DNA of 47,547 bases from Saprospiraceae bacterium (GTDB lineage Bacteria > Bacteroidota > Bacteroidia > Chitinophagales > Saprospiraceae): NCBI GenBank assembly GCA_016787525.1, contig JAEUUP010000094.1, forward strand, positions 1 to 47,547, read 5' to 3'. Positions 16,777 through 26,761 of this stretch are shown here, in pieces; positions within the stretch are counted from its first letter, which is position 1, and each line of letters begins with the position of its first letter. The notes under the pieces were generated by a model. That model was not told where the DNA came from. It worked only from the letters and a program-made list of their open reading frames with translations, and did not search any database. The position numbers and the translations under genes are program-made.

Positions 16777-19578
16777 ATGAATCAGACATTCCCTTATTTT
16801 GAAAGCGGTTTACCGCTCCGCAGCCGCGACCTCAATGCCATCTATCGCCGTGCCGAAGAAGAGGTTCGCGAAACCCGTACTTGTCTGCAAGGCATGGGTA
16901 TTTTCTATGGCTTGACTGTCACACCCATAGCTACGGGTGGATTCACGATTGGCAAGGGTGCGGGCGTGACTTCACAAGGTTATTTGTTGTGTTTGCACTC
17001 TGATTTGCAGCTTACACACTATGTTGTCAATAATCAATTTGATGCAAATCAGTTCAGTATTCGATTATTTAGTGAGTACTTAGATAATATTGGCATTAAA
17101 CCCGTTGCCAATGTGACGGTTTGGGAACTTATTGAGAAAACATCTCAGAGTGCTGCTCAAACAGGCACTCCTCTTCCAAATGATTTAAATAATAAAGTTT
17201 TAGTTGCACTTTTTAGCATCAATTCGGTCAAATCGCAAGGTTGTGCAACCTGTGAGAAAGGAACGTCGGCAAATATGAATGTGAAATACTTACTGATTGA
17301 TGATACACCACCATCAGACAATACCCAATTGAGCAATTGGGGAAAAGTAAGTGCTAATTTTACACCTGTTGTTTCTGGAACGATTGAAGGCAGGGCAGAT
17401 TTAAAGGCAAAATTGCTCAGTTTACCACGTTTAACAGGTTTTTCATCTATTTCTACTGAAAGAGAGTTGACTACTGGCTATACAACAGCAATCAACTCAA
17501 ACTTGACCGCTATCAAATCAGACTTAAATGCTTCGCTAACCGTCTGTGATACGCTTTTTCAAAATGGTACTGAGGGGGTGTCCGCGCTTACTGCGCTGGA
17601 CAATTTGGGTATTTCAGATGATAAAGCTCAATATATCCATGATTATTGGCGATTGATAATTCGGGCTTATAATGAGTTAGTCAGTACGCCTATTTATCAA
17701 AATGCTATGGGTTTACCGCCCGAAAATAGTTTTCCAAAGCATTTGGTTTTAAATAATTGGATAAAAACTGAACGAACAGAGACCTCAGCTTCGGTTATGG
17801 CAAGGGCACGCACGCCTTTTTACCGACCACCTTTCGATGGCGTTTTGGACAAAGATTTTGAGCGCACCAAAAGGCTGTATTTGAACCTCGTTTCCATTCT
17901 CAAAAACCATATTTTCGGAGGCGATTTACCAAGAGAAGCCCTCAAAATCACGCCATCGCGCCGTCCCAGCTACCCCCTCAGTATGCAGGCGATTCCTTTT
18001 TATCTAAATGCCAATGCCAAAGAACATTGGCGTGCAGATTTAATGTTTTCGGAACGAATTCCTTTTTATGGTGACAATGCTACATCTGTAAAAGCTTTGA
18101 TTGTACAACCATATTTCGATGAAGCGGATTTTTACCGCATCGAAGGGCATATAGGTCTAACCAAAGCCCCTATTGAAGGAGAACGAGATAAGCAAAACTT
18201 ACCTTTCAGAGTTATAGAGGTAACACTTTCACAACAGACTGGTAAGCAAACTTTAGCCGATTTTGCATCAAAAAATAGCGGTTTAGAACATCAAGGCGGC
18301 GTTCCTACTGGTGGCACTTTTGTTGTTGTGACAGTAGATAAATTGGTACAAAATCAGAGACAAAGCCTCATTGTAGCGGATTTTTGTTTGCCTTATTGGG
18401 TGCCAGATGAGATCGTCATTCCACAACCCCCTGTGCCTATTGTAGCGGATTTTACGACAAATCAGAAAGATAATTTATTCATTTTCCGTTCTATATCAAG
18501 TGCAAATGCCATTAATTTAAACTGGTTTGTCAATGATAGACCTGCCACAAATACAGAATTGTCCGCAGATAAAAAAACATTTACGCCCAATCTTACCTTA
18601 ACAGAAGGTGAAACCAGCAAACATTTCTTTATCAAATTGGAAGCTGTTGCAGCAGACCAACGGCGGGATGTTGAAATCGCTACTGTCGTTATTACTCGGG
18701 CAGTTCAAGCACCAGTTGTAGAAGCTGGTTTGGCTGAGGAATCACGCGACAATGGTAAGACAAATGAAGATAAAACATTTACACAAGCTGTTACCTTTAG
18801 CAATAAAACACAAGGAAATGCAGATTTTTTCCACTGGCAACCTTTTGAATCAGATGGTATCACTGAAGCAGGTATGCATTCAAGACGAGAAACCGTAGAT
18901 GAAGAATATCTTCAGCACTTCACTTTGGGTGTTGACGTAAGAGAGAAAATTTTTAGAATGCAAGTGACGGCTTTTGTCAAAGAAAAAGCAGTTGACACAG
19001 CCCAAATAGATGTTATTATTCGTCGAGGTCAAGGCATTTTACCAGAAATAGACAGTGAAGGCAATCCTATTGTCTCTGAAAGAGGTCTGTTAACGGCTGA
19101 AATTCCCCCCTCAGTAATTGAGCCACCTGACGCGCTCAAAAACCTCCGTACCCGTCACCGCAATTACCGAACAGCTTTGGAACAAGCCGCAGTCGGCGAG
19201 AAAAATTCGACGATGGATGATAAAATATATGCAGCTTTGAATTTTATCGCGGCTTTCCAAGATAGTAATATCGAACAGGAAGCGATACGTTGGGAGCGTG
19301 CTGTCAAAGCAGCTTTACCTGCCAAAACCGATAAACAATTGTCAGCAAGTCAATTGGCGATGGTGCAAAATCTGGTTTATTTCTTTTTAGATAAGGTCAG
19401 TCATCTGCAAACAGATGGCATTTCGACTCCGATTATCCAGATTTTGACAAAGGTTTTTGAAAAAATAAAATCTTACAAATCATCGAATATTAATGAATTG
19501 AAAGAAAAATGGCAAACAGGCGCGATTCGCACAAATGACAACACAGCAGTGGTTGATAGTTTATTAAACTTGTTTTAA
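16777..19578 (+). CDS. eCIS-associated structural protein of unknown function
   Basis: 933 residues starting 14 bp after the 2068-residue gene, so almost certainly co-transcribed. The N-terminus (FPYFESGLPLRSRDLNAIYR, then RTCLQGMGIFYGLTV) is a motif I associate with baseplate-associated proteins of contractile systems; the exact family is not certain. Around 540-720 are two Ig/PKD-like stretches (PVPIVADFTTNQKDNLFIF; VTFSNKTQGNADFFHW). The last roughly 170 residues are helical and charged. No signal peptide or membrane span is seen. A cytoplasmically assembled particle component between baseplate and fibre genes is the likely role, by context only. Confidence 0.6.
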   Translation: MNQTFPYFESGLPLRSRDLNAIYRRAEEEVRETRTCLQGMGIFYGLTVTPIATGGFTIGKGAGVTSQGYLLCLHSDLQLTHYVVNNQFDANQFSIRLFSEYLDNIGIKPVANVTVWELIEKTSQSAAQTGTPLPNDLNNKVLVALFSINSVKSQGCATCEKGTSANMNVKYLLIDDTPPSDNTQLSNWGKVSANFTPVVSGTIEGRADLKAKLLSLPRLTGFSSISTERELTTGYTTAINSNLTAIKSDLNASLTVCDTLFQNGTEGVSALTALDNLGISDDKAQYIHDYWRLIIRAYNELVSTPIYQNAMGLPPENSFPKHLVLNNWIKTERTETSASVMARARTPFYRPPFDGVLDKDFERTKRLYLNLVSILKNHIFGGDLPREALKITPSRRPSYPLSMQAIPFYLNANAKEHWRADLMFSERIPFYGDNATSVKALIVQPYFDEADFYRIEGHIGLTKAPIEGERDKQNLPFRVIEVTLSQQTGKQTLADFASKNSGLEHQGGVPTGGTFVVVTVDKLVQNQRQSLIVADFCLPYWVPDEIVIPQPPVPIVADFTTNQKDNLFIFRSISSANAINLNWFVNDRPATNTELSADKKTFTPNLTLTEGETSKHFFIKLEAVAADQRRDVEIATVVITRAVQAPVVEAGLAEESRDNGKTNEDKTFTQAVTFSNKTQGNADFFHWQPFESDGITEAGMHSRRETVDEEYLQHFTLGVDVREKIFRMQVTAFVKEKAVDTAQIDVIIRRGQGILPEIDSEGNPIVSERGLLTAEIPPSVIEPPDALKNLRTRHRNYRTALEQAAVGEKNSTMDDKIYAALNFIAAFQDSNIEQEAIRWERAVKAALPAKTDKQLSASQLAMVQNLVYFFLDKVSHLQTDGISTPIIQILTKVFEKIKSYKSSNINELKEKWQTGAIRTNDNTAVVDSLLNLF

Positions 19579-19615
19579 ATAAAGTTTTGCTTTAAAATTC
19601 AAGAGAGTTTTTTTT

Positions 19616-21292
19616 ATGAATCATCACATTTCTGAAGTTCAACTTATGGTCAATGCGCCTCGAAAAACAGACGGTTTTGCTTTGCAAACTGCTGTGAGCA
19701 ACTGGTTTTGGCAAGAACTACTGCCCGAACTCAGTCTTGCACTCGACCAAATTGTCACTGACGATACGGTGATTCGATTAGAAAAATTAGAGATTGAAAT
19801 TCCCATGATCAAAATGGTCAATTGGCAAACTCAACTGACCCCCTCAGTATGTCGAGCTATTATTGAAGAAATAACGCGGCGGCGGCTTTACCTACGTACC
19901 ACCGATGCCCCAATTACAGAACGCTCTTTATCCATGAACGGGTTCGAAGCGTGGTTGAGTTTTCTAATATCAGGTCAACGACCGATCGCTACAACAGGCA
20001 ATTGGACAGATTGGCAAATGGCAACTTTGGAATCGGTGGCTACATCGCGTTTCGCACTCACACAATTAAAAAAGACAGTTGCAAAACATCCCCTCAGTAT
20101 CGAACGCTTGATTCGTCAGCATAAAGATGTTTTTTTAAGCCAACTCGTAGCAGCTATTTCAAGCAAATCAGCATCAGATTTAGCGACTTGGTCAGATAGT
20201 TTCATGGCACTTTTTGAGGCGGGCTGGTTTAAAACAATGTTTAATTTTTCGACAGTTGAAGCACATACAATTCGACTCTATTTTTGGCAAATTATTTTTG
20301 AAAATTCGTTCGATGAAAAATTACAAATAGTTGATAATCAAATTTTTATTGAGAAAAAACAATTCTTTAAACTCATCAGTCTTGTTAAACAAGAAAACAT
20401 CACCCCTCAGTATTTTGCTGTTTTAATGGTCGACTTTTTACAAAAAAAACAGCCCAATTTCTTTTTTACTGAGGGAAAAAAAGAGCAGGTTTCAAATCGA
20501 GCGGAAGCTGTTCTCATAAAAAAAACAATATTAGAAATCACAGCACTTTTACAACCCATTAAAGGTTGTCAACAACTTGTGATTTTATTTAAAGACATTT
20601 TGGAAACGCATAAAACTGTTTTTGAAGAAATTATTATGTCTCAAAAAACAGTTCAAAAGCAGCTCGATACTGAGGGGGGCAACAAAGAAGAAAAAGAAGC
20701 GATAAAAGCAGAATTAAAAGAAAAAGAAAGCGAAAACAAGATAGAACAAACAGAAAAAGACGAACTGCAAACCCTAAACAATGTCGAAGAAATGGACGGC
20801 CAATACGTCAATATGGCAGGAATCGTATTGTTGCATTCTTTTTTACCTTCATTTTTTGATGCATTAGGTTTCTTAAATGATAGTCGTTTTAGAAACAAAA
20901 AAGCGCAAAAGCGTGCAGTTAGTTTGTTGATGTATTTATCGGTTGGTGATACTGAAATAGTCGAATATGAAACCAGTTTATTAAAATGGCTCTGCGGCTT
21001 GCCCATAGAAACACCGATAGACATTAGAGCTAACTTAACCACTGCCGAACGCCAAGAAGCCGACGAATTATTGGAGGCCGTGATAGAACATTGGGGTGCA
21101 TTAGGACAAGTCAGTGCCGATAGTTTGCGCGAGGGATTTATCCAACGCGAGGGCAAAATCAGCCGACGTACTGAGGGGTGGCTTTTGCAGATAGAAAGAC
21201 AAACATTAGATATTCTGTTCGACCAACTGCCTTGGGGATTAGGTGTTGTGAAATTGCCTTGGCAATCAGAGATGTTATTTGTAGAATGGTAA
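19616..21292 (+). CDS. Contractile injection system tape-measure-type protein (Afp14-like)
   Basis: 558 residues. The N-terminus (HISEVQLMVNAP, then LLPELSLALDQIVTDDTVIR and LEKLEIEI) and the C-terminal half (NMAGIVLLHSFLPSFFDALG; WGLGVVKLPWQSEML) fit the CIS_TMP (contractile injection system tape measure) family. Between them, at about 345-395, is a lysine/glutamate-rich, probably coiled-coil linker that could vary in length. Such proteins are thought to set tube length or help assembly. It begins 37 bp after the preceding gene. It has five exact copies of the dispersed motif, plus one-mismatch copy 20467-20476; two exact copies (19840, 20090) are only 250 bp apart. Confidence 0.8.
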   Translation: MNHHISEVQLMVNAPRKTDGFALQTAVSNWFWQELLPELSLALDQIVTDDTVIRLEKLEIEIPMIKMVNWQTQLTPSVCRAIIEEITRRRLYLRTTDAPITERSLSMNGFEAWLSFLISGQRPIATTGNWTDWQMATLESVATSRFALTQLKKTVAKHPLSIERLIRQHKDVFLSQLVAAISSKSASDLATWSDSFMALFEAGWFKTMFNFSTVEAHTIRLYFWQIIFENSFDEKLQIVDNQIFIEKKQFFKLISLVKQENITPQYFAVLMVDFLQKKQPNFFFTEGKKEQVSNRAEAVLIKKTILEITALLQPIKGCQQLVILFKDILETHKTVFEEIIMSQKTVQKQLDTEGGNKEEKEAIKAELKEKESENKIEQTEKDELQTLNNVEEMDGQYVNMAGIVLLHSFLPSFFDALGFLNDSRFRNKKAQKRAVSLLMYLSVGDTEIVEYETSLLKWLCGLPIETPIDIRANLTTAERQEADELLEAVIEHWGALGQVSADSLREGFIQREGKISRRTEGWLLQIERQTLDILFDQLPWGLGVVKLPWQSEMLFVEW

Positions 21293-21319
21293 TAAAAAAT
21301 TGAAAATCAATATATTGCG

Positions 21320-24300
21320 TTGAAAGTAGCAGATTCTAAAACATCATCGGCAGCGCAACATACTCAGTCGCAAAGCCAAAATGCCCAGCCTTTCTTCCAA
21401 CGACAGTCGGAAGGCGGGCAATCGGCTTTTTTTGGCAGCGGTGAACACACCACCGACGGGGCTTTCTTTCAACCAAAATTAAGAATTGGTGCAGTCAACG
21501 ACCAATACGAACAACAAGCTGACCGCGTTGCCGAGCAAGTAGTGAACAGCCCTAAAAACACTACAGAATCTAAAAATAATCAATCACCAGTAAACAATAA
21601 TGCAACTACCCCCTCAGTAAACAATGCTGTTCAAGCCAAATGCGCACATTGTGAAGCCGAAGAAAAGAAAACACAAGAAGACATCCAACCGATGACAAGC
21701 GGCGAGATGCAACGCAAGCCAATATTCGACTCCGCCGCCGACCCTACTGACGAAAGCAATACAATACAGCGCAAATGTTCAACTTGCGAATCAGAAGAAA
21801 CAACTGTCCAGAGGTCGTCAGATACTGAGGGGTCAGCCAGCCCTGAATTTGAAAGCCAACTAAGCAGCTCAAAAGGTGGTGGCTCTGCTCTTCCTGCCGA
21901 TACGCAGCAAAAAATGGAGTCAAGCATGGGCGCGGATTTCTCAGGTGTACGCGTGCATACAGGTAGCGAAGCCGCCAATTTATCAGACAACATCAACGCT
22001 CGCGCCTTTACGCACGGCAACGACATCTATTTCAACTCAGGTGAATACAACCCATCGAGTAGCGAAGGGCAACGGCTTCTGGCACATGAGTTGACGCATA
22101 CGGTGCAGCAGGGGGCAGCGGTACGTCGAAAATCACAAAATACTGAGGGGAGAGTAGCACAACGTGGCAACACTGTGGAAGCACCCAACGTCGCCGTTTC
22201 TGCTTACAATAATACTCCTGAATTGCAGCGCAATATTGTGGGTGACATGGCAAGTGGCGCGTTCAATTTTGCGCGAGATGCTGCTGGGCAAATTCTTGAT
22301 TTTGGAGCTAATATATTTTGGGAACTGGTAGAACGCTTAGGTGGACGAGGTTTAGTCAATATCTTGCGGCAGATACAACGTGAAGGTGTTCTCAATTTCT
22401 TTAAAACTAAAATTATGCAAGCCGTCAACAAAGTTTTTGACGGTTTAGAGAACAATTCAAGTGGCATTTCGGCTGTTTTCCCCCAATTCGGTCAATTAGT
22501 AGCCCGCGCTCGTACTATTGTCAATGCCTTAGCATCGGGCGATTGTAAACCCTTGTTTGCTGCTCTGAATGACCTAAAAGAAGTGGTATCTAAATTAGCC
22601 GGCGAGGCATGGGATAAAATCGTTGAATTTTATCAACCTTCTATTGATTTTCTCAAAAATGTCTGGGAATCATTCGCCTTGCCTGCCCTCGATTGGCTCA
22701 AAGCCAAAGCTGAACATATTTGGAATTGGGTTAAAAAAATTGGTGCAGACATTTGGAACTGGTTTAAACCTGTGCGTGATGCTGCCAGTCAAGCATGGGA
22801 TTTTCTCAAAGGAATTATTGGCTTAAATGCTGATGAGACAGGTGAAGAGGGTCTCATACAATGGGCGCAACACCAAGCAGAAAGTGTTTGGGAAGAAATC
22901 AAAATCAAGGTTCAGCCTATTATTGCACCTGCACGGCAAATGGTCGCAAAAATTCAAGCTATGATGCCGCTCAATGCAATTTTGAATTTAAGAAAAACGA
23001 TTCAAGATTGGCTAAAAAAAGTGGTAGCTACTTCTACCGCAATGGGCAATGATGCATCAAATATTCAAAATGAAGCCACTCAAATAAGCCTTAGAGATGA
23101 GATTTTACCTGCCATTCAAAACTCTATCGAACGATTTAGAGGGCGCATTACAGAAGCTTCTGAATGGATTAATAACAAAATTGGGGGCATTTTTAGTGCT
23201 GTTAGTGACTTTTTCTCAACGGTAAGAAGTATAAGTTTGCTAAGTTTTGCCTCAAATGCTATTGATTGGCTTGAAACCAAAGCCTCAGAACTCAATGAGT
23301 GGATTCAATCCAAAGTCACAAGTTTATTTGAGAAAGTAAGTGAGGGCTTGCATAACTTTGGTAAATTCCTCAAACCGATTTACGACGGTATCAAAAAAGT
23401 ATTGGCAGTCTTGGGCGATTTATTGGGCAAATTGCCTGATTTCTTAGGCGGTCCGCTTTGGATGATGTTACCTGATTGCATCAAAGAACCGATTAAGAAA
23501 TTCTTGCTCGAACAGATTTTGGAAAGAATGCCTTTCTTCCAAAAATTGAAAAATATTGAGAATATTTGGGAACGACTCGAAGCGGCAGCTTTGGTCATTT
23601 TGAAACAAATTTTCATTGATTTTGACCTACGCAAAGCCCTTTGGACTTTCTACAGCACCATGCTCGACATCATTGGCGTACCCCCTCAGTTAGTCACACG
23701 AGTAATTGCAAAAGCGGCTCAAAACTTATCCGATATTTTAGATGACCCATTGGGTTTCTTGGGTAATTTCTTAAAATCATTAAAATTAGGTTTTGAACAA
23801 TTCTTTAATAACTTTGGAACCCACCTGTTGAGTGGGCTTCAAGCGTGGTTATTGGGCAAATTGGAAGGAACGGGCATCGAAATGCCAAAAGATTTCTCAT
23901 TCAAGTCTATGCTCAAACTCGCTTTTGACATTCTCGGCATTACGGTAGATATGTTGCTGCGCAATTTGGAAGAAGTGACAGGTAAAAAAGGCTTAAAAGC
24001 CAAAATTGAACGCGTCATTGGAGCAATTTCCAAAGCCTTTGAGTGGTTCGAAAAGCTGATGAGTCAAGGCGAAGAAGGTGGTAGCTTCTGGGATAGGCTC
24101 GAATCGGCGATTGGTAATATTTGGGATACCATTTTAGACACCGTAGCGGGTTGGTTGGAACAAACCATCGTCGTCAAAGCCTTAGCATGGATAGCCTCCA
24201 AACTCGACCCAACAGGCATCATGGCGATTATCACGACCATCATGGATGTGTTTAATGTCATTCAAGCCATTGCCGAAAAAGCACGAGAAATCCTCGAAAT

Positions 24301-25312
24301 AATTGAAAAAGTGTTGGACGGCATTGGCGATTTGATAAAAGGTATCATTGCGGCGGCGGCAAATATATTAGAACGAGCATTAGCAGCAGCAATACCTGTT
24401 GCAATGGCAGTATTATCAGCTATCGTAGGTTTAGATGGTGTTGTCGATCAAGTAAAAGAAGCGATTACTAAATTGCGCGAAAAGGTTGAGGCAGGCGTAA
24501 AGCGGGTGATGACGGCGATTAAAAATTGGATTGAGCGGTTGTTGGGCGGTGGTCAGGATGAAGAAGAGGGGGATAGTATTGAAAAGGCTTTACAAGAGAT
24601 TGAAACAGAAGGAGAAAAAGAACAAGATGAAAATGAAATAACTCCTCAAGAAGCTGAAAACATTAAAAATAAAGTCAATGCAGGCCATCCAACTAAAATC
24701 CAAATTACTAATGTTCAAGAAGGTGAGGAAACATGGAATTTTGCATTTATCCAAAAAGTGAAGAAAAAGGATAGTCCTGTCAAAGTAGACAAAAATAAAA
24801 GGAAGAAAGCAAAAGGAGAATATCAAAAGAAGTTTGGTTTGATTGAAAGTCCAGAAATTAGTAATCGTAGTGGCAATTTAGATTGTAGTTCGAGTACTCT
24901 TGACAGAAGGATAGGTGGTAAACGTGGTGACAAGATGCAAGCACATCATGCTATATCTTGTAGTGTTGCCAGTCCTCTGAACATTATGAAAGCGGCTTCT
25001 GAATCTGGTTATGACATCAATAATAGCAATAATGGTATTTTATTACCTTCAAGTGATAGAAAATGGTCAGCACTTGATAGACGTGGTACTCCACTACCAT
25101 TGCATAGAGGACCCCATACTCTTGAATATTATGAGGCTGTAAGTGACCTGCTTTTAAAATTACAACAAAATGCCGAAAGTAAAAAAGACAAACCAGATGC
25201 TTTTACAGAGTCAGTTCTTCTATCAGAAATAGCAAAAATTGAAAATAAATTAAAAAGTAAAATTAGTAGTTATAATCTTACATTGGGATATAATGACCCA
25301 TCACTTCATTAA
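21320..25312 (+). CDS. DUF4157 (eCIS core) effector with C-terminal AHH-type nuclease toxin
   Basis: 1330 residues, starting at TTG 21320; an in-frame stop lies just upstream and no earlier ATG exists. Residues about 45-75 carry a leader motif (GAFFQPKLRIG..., YEQQADRVAEQVV). Two CxxC pairs follow (KCAHCEAEE; KCSTCESEE). The DUF4157 domain (about 185-265) ends in a putative zinc-protease HELTH motif at His256-His260. A very long helical middle (about 330-1090) has repeated tryptophan-rich amphipathic segments. The C-terminus (about 1160-1330) has KMQAHHAISCSVA (Ala1208-His1209-His1210), NNGILLPSS and HRGPHTLEYYEAV, matching the AHH/HNH-type toxin layout. The protein is read as eCIS cargo whose nuclease tip differs in origin from its body. 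The tail is visibly more AT-rich. Confidence 0.82.
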   Translation: MKVADSKTSSAAQHTQSQSQNAQPFFQRQSEGGQSAFFGSGEHTTDGAFFQPKLRIGAVNDQYEQQADRVAEQVVNSPKNTTESKNNQSPVNNNATTPSVNNAVQAKCAHCEAEEKKTQEDIQPMTSGEMQRKPIFDSAADPTDESNTIQRKCSTCESEETTVQRSSDTEGSASPEFESQLSSSKGGGSALPADTQQKMESSMGADFSGVRVHTGSEAANLSDNINARAFTHGNDIYFNSGEYNPSSSEGQRLLAHELTHTVQQGAAVRRKSQNTEGRVAQRGNTVEAPNVAVSAYNNTPELQRNIVGDMASGAFNFARDAAGQILDFGANIFWELVERLGGRGLVNILRQIQREGVLNFFKTKIMQAVNKVFDGLENNSSGISAVFPQFGQLVARARTIVNALASGDCKPLFAALNDLKEVVSKLAGEAWDKIVEFYQPSIDFLKNVWESFALPALDWLKAKAEHIWNWVKKIGADIWNWFKPVRDAASQAWDFLKGIIGLNADETGEEGLIQWAQHQAESVWEEIKIKVQPIIAPARQMVAKIQAMMPLNAILNLRKTIQDWLKKVVATSTAMGNDASNIQNEATQISLRDEILPAIQNSIERFRGRITEASEWINNKIGGIFSAVSDFFSTVRSISLLSFASNAIDWLETKASELNEWIQSKVTSLFEKVSEGLHNFGKFLKPIYDGIKKVLAVLGDLLGKLPDFLGGPLWMMLPDCIKEPIKKFLLEQILERMPFFQKLKNIENIWERLEAAALVILKQIFIDFDLRKALWTFYSTMLDIIGVPPQLVTRVIAKAAQNLSDILDDPLGFLGNFLKSLKLGFEQFFNNFGTHLLSGLQAWLLGKLEGTGIEMPKDFSFKSMLKLAFDILGITVDMLLRNLEEVTGKKGLKAKIERVIGAISKAFEWFEKLMSQGEEGGSFWDRLESAIGNIWDTILDTVAGWLEQTIVVKALAWIASKLDPTGIMAIITTIMDVFNVIQAIAEKAREILEIIEKVLDGIGDLIKGIIAAAANILERALAAAIPVAMAVLSAIVGLDGVVDQVKEAITKLREKVEAGVKRVMTAIKNWIERLLGGGQDEEEGDSIEKALQEIETEGEKEQDENEITPQEAENIKNKVNAGHPTKIQITNVQEGEETWNFAFIQKVKKKDSPVKVDKNKRKKAKGEYQKKFGLIESPEISNRSGNLDCSSSTLDRRIGGKRGDKMQAHHAISCSVASPLNIMKAASESGYDINNSNNGILLPSSDRKWSALDRRGTPLPLHRGPHTLEYYEAVSDLLLKLQQNAESKKDKPDAFTESVLLSEIAKIENKLKSKISSYNLTLGYNDPSLH

Positions 25313-25334
25313 TCATTTATACAATAATTAATTT

Positions 25335-25883
25335 ATGTACTATATCATTAGAAATGATCTTAAAATAGCAGGAGCGACAGACATTAACATTCCTCAAGTA
25401 TGGGAGAACCATAGTATTATTTCGGGAAAAAAAATAAAAAAAGGATTACCTCCAATTGAGTTTACTGTGAAATATAAGTCAACTATGCCTGATTTTATAC
25501 CCAATATTTGGCGTTATATAGTATTAAATGAGAAAGCTATCAATGCAATTCTTTCTGTTTGTTCAGCAGAAGATGTAGAATTTCATCCTTGTTTATTGAA
25601 AAATACAGTGACTAAATCTATTAATAAAAATTACTTTATCGCTAATATTTTAAACTTCGAAGATGTAATTGATTTGGGTAAATCTCAAATTGAGTATACA
25701 GACGTAGAGAATATCATTGGTGTTGAAAAAGTTATTATCAATAGTAATATTGTTAATCATAATATTTTTAGAACTAAAAATTTTATTCCTTTGGAATGTT
25801 GCACACAAGAATTGATGGATAAAATCAATTCTTTAAACCTGAATGGTATCTATTTTAAACCATTAGAGGAATATACACTTTAA
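25335..25883 (+). CDS. Probable immunity protein for the AHH nuclease (Imm11/DUF1629-like)
   Basis: 182 residues, 22 bp after the toxin gene. It opens MYYIIRNDLKIAG and closes with LNGIYFKPLEEYTL. With YIVLNEKAINAILS in the middle and the FHPCLL and NIFRTKNF segments, this follows the layout of the Imm11 (DUF1629) immunity family ('YYvi' start, 'GIxFxPL' end). The DNA is strongly AT-rich, like the toxin tail, unlike the eCIS body. The function, inhibition of the neighbouring nuclease by direct binding, is inferred from position and pattern. It overlaps nothing and is followed 2 bp later by the ParA gene. Confidence 0.6.
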   Translation: MYYIIRNDLKIAGATDINIPQVWENHSIISGKKIKKGLPPIEFTVKYKSTMPDFIPNIWRYIVLNEKAINAILSVCSAEDVEFHPCLLKNTVTKSINKNYFIANILNFEDVIDLGKSQIEYTDVENIIGVEKVIINSNIVNHNIFRTKNFIPLECCTQELMDKINSLNLNGIYFKPLEEYTL

Positions 25884-25885
25884 TC

Positions 25886-26662
25886 ATGCAAACCCTCTCC
25901 ATCGCCATCCAAAAAGGCGGCTCGGGCAAAACCACCACCGCCATCAACTTAGCTGCCGCTTTGCAGCTATTAGGCGAGCGCATACTCTTGATAGACATAG
26001 ACCCACAAGCCAATATGACACAGGCGTTGGGTTTTACGGAAGACATTGAACCAACAATGTATCAGTTGTTACGTTGCGTGGCAGATGGTGAAGAAGTGAA
26101 TTTGAACGGTTACATCAAGGTGTCAGCGAGTGGTTTGCCTCTGATTCCAGCCAGTTTAGACTTGGCGGCGGCTGAAATGGAACTCGTGAGTGTCTATGGG
26201 CGTGAGAGTTTATTGGCGGGTTTGTTGCCATCGGTGACCCCTCAGTATGATATTGTTATTATTGACTGTCCGCCTTCGATTGGCATTCTCACGGTCAATG
26301 CCTTAGTCGCTTCTGATGCTGTTTTGATGCCTTTACAAGCTGAGTTTTTGCCAATGAAAGGGCTGGAAAGTTTTATGCGTTCTATGAAAACCATTCAGGT
26401 AAGGCTCAATCGGCGGTTACAGTTGTTGGGTATCGTGCTGACGAGATATGATGAACGTAAAGAAATGAATCAACGCTTAACGAAAACTTTGATTGAGCGT
26501 TTTGGCGATAAAGTGTTTTCTACAAAAATTCGCACCAATATTGCCCTTGCGAAAGCTCAAGAGAAAGGGCTGGATATTTTCAAATTCGACCGCCGTTCCA
26601 ATGGCGCGATTGACTATGCGGCTTTAGCAGATGAACTTTATCAGAAACTTAAAAAGGAATAA
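25886..26662 (+). CDS. ParA/Soj/MinD-family ATPase
   Basis: 258 residues. Deviant Walker A at 10-16 (KGGSGKT) with the signature lysine, switch I (DIDPQANMTQALGF) and Walker B-like IVIIDCPPSIG mark a complete ParA-type ATPase, followed by LNRRLQLLGIVLTRYDERK. These proteins dimerise on ATP and position chromosomes, plasmids or large protein assemblies. No ParB-like gene or parS-like array is visible nearby, and the gene lies inside the eCIS operon. Positioning or spacing of particles or cargo is therefore a reasonable inference, but not shown. A small regulatory N-terminal helix is absent. Confidence 0.9.
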   Translation: MQTLSIAIQKGGSGKTTTAINLAAALQLLGERILLIDIDPQANMTQALGFTEDIEPTMYQLLRCVADGEEVNLNGYIKVSASGLPLIPASLDLAAAEMELVSVYGRESLLAGLLPSVTPQYDIVIIDCPPSIGILTVNALVASDAVLMPLQAEFLPMKGLESFMRSMKTIQVRLNRRLQLLGIVLTRYDERKEMNQRLTKTLIERFGDKVFSTKIRTNIALAKAQEKGLDIFKFDRRSNGAIDYAALADELYQKLKKE

Positions 26663-26761
26663 TATCAAATTGATACCCCTCAGTATAATTGCTTAAAACT
26701 ATCTTTTTTAAATAGTTAGAAATAATATTTTGTTTTTATAAAAAATAAAATCTCAATTATC

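Noticed and set aside
25886-26662. ParA as a sign of a plasmid
   Set aside because: No ParB, replication gene or iteron array is seen; the gene is embedded in the eCIS operon.
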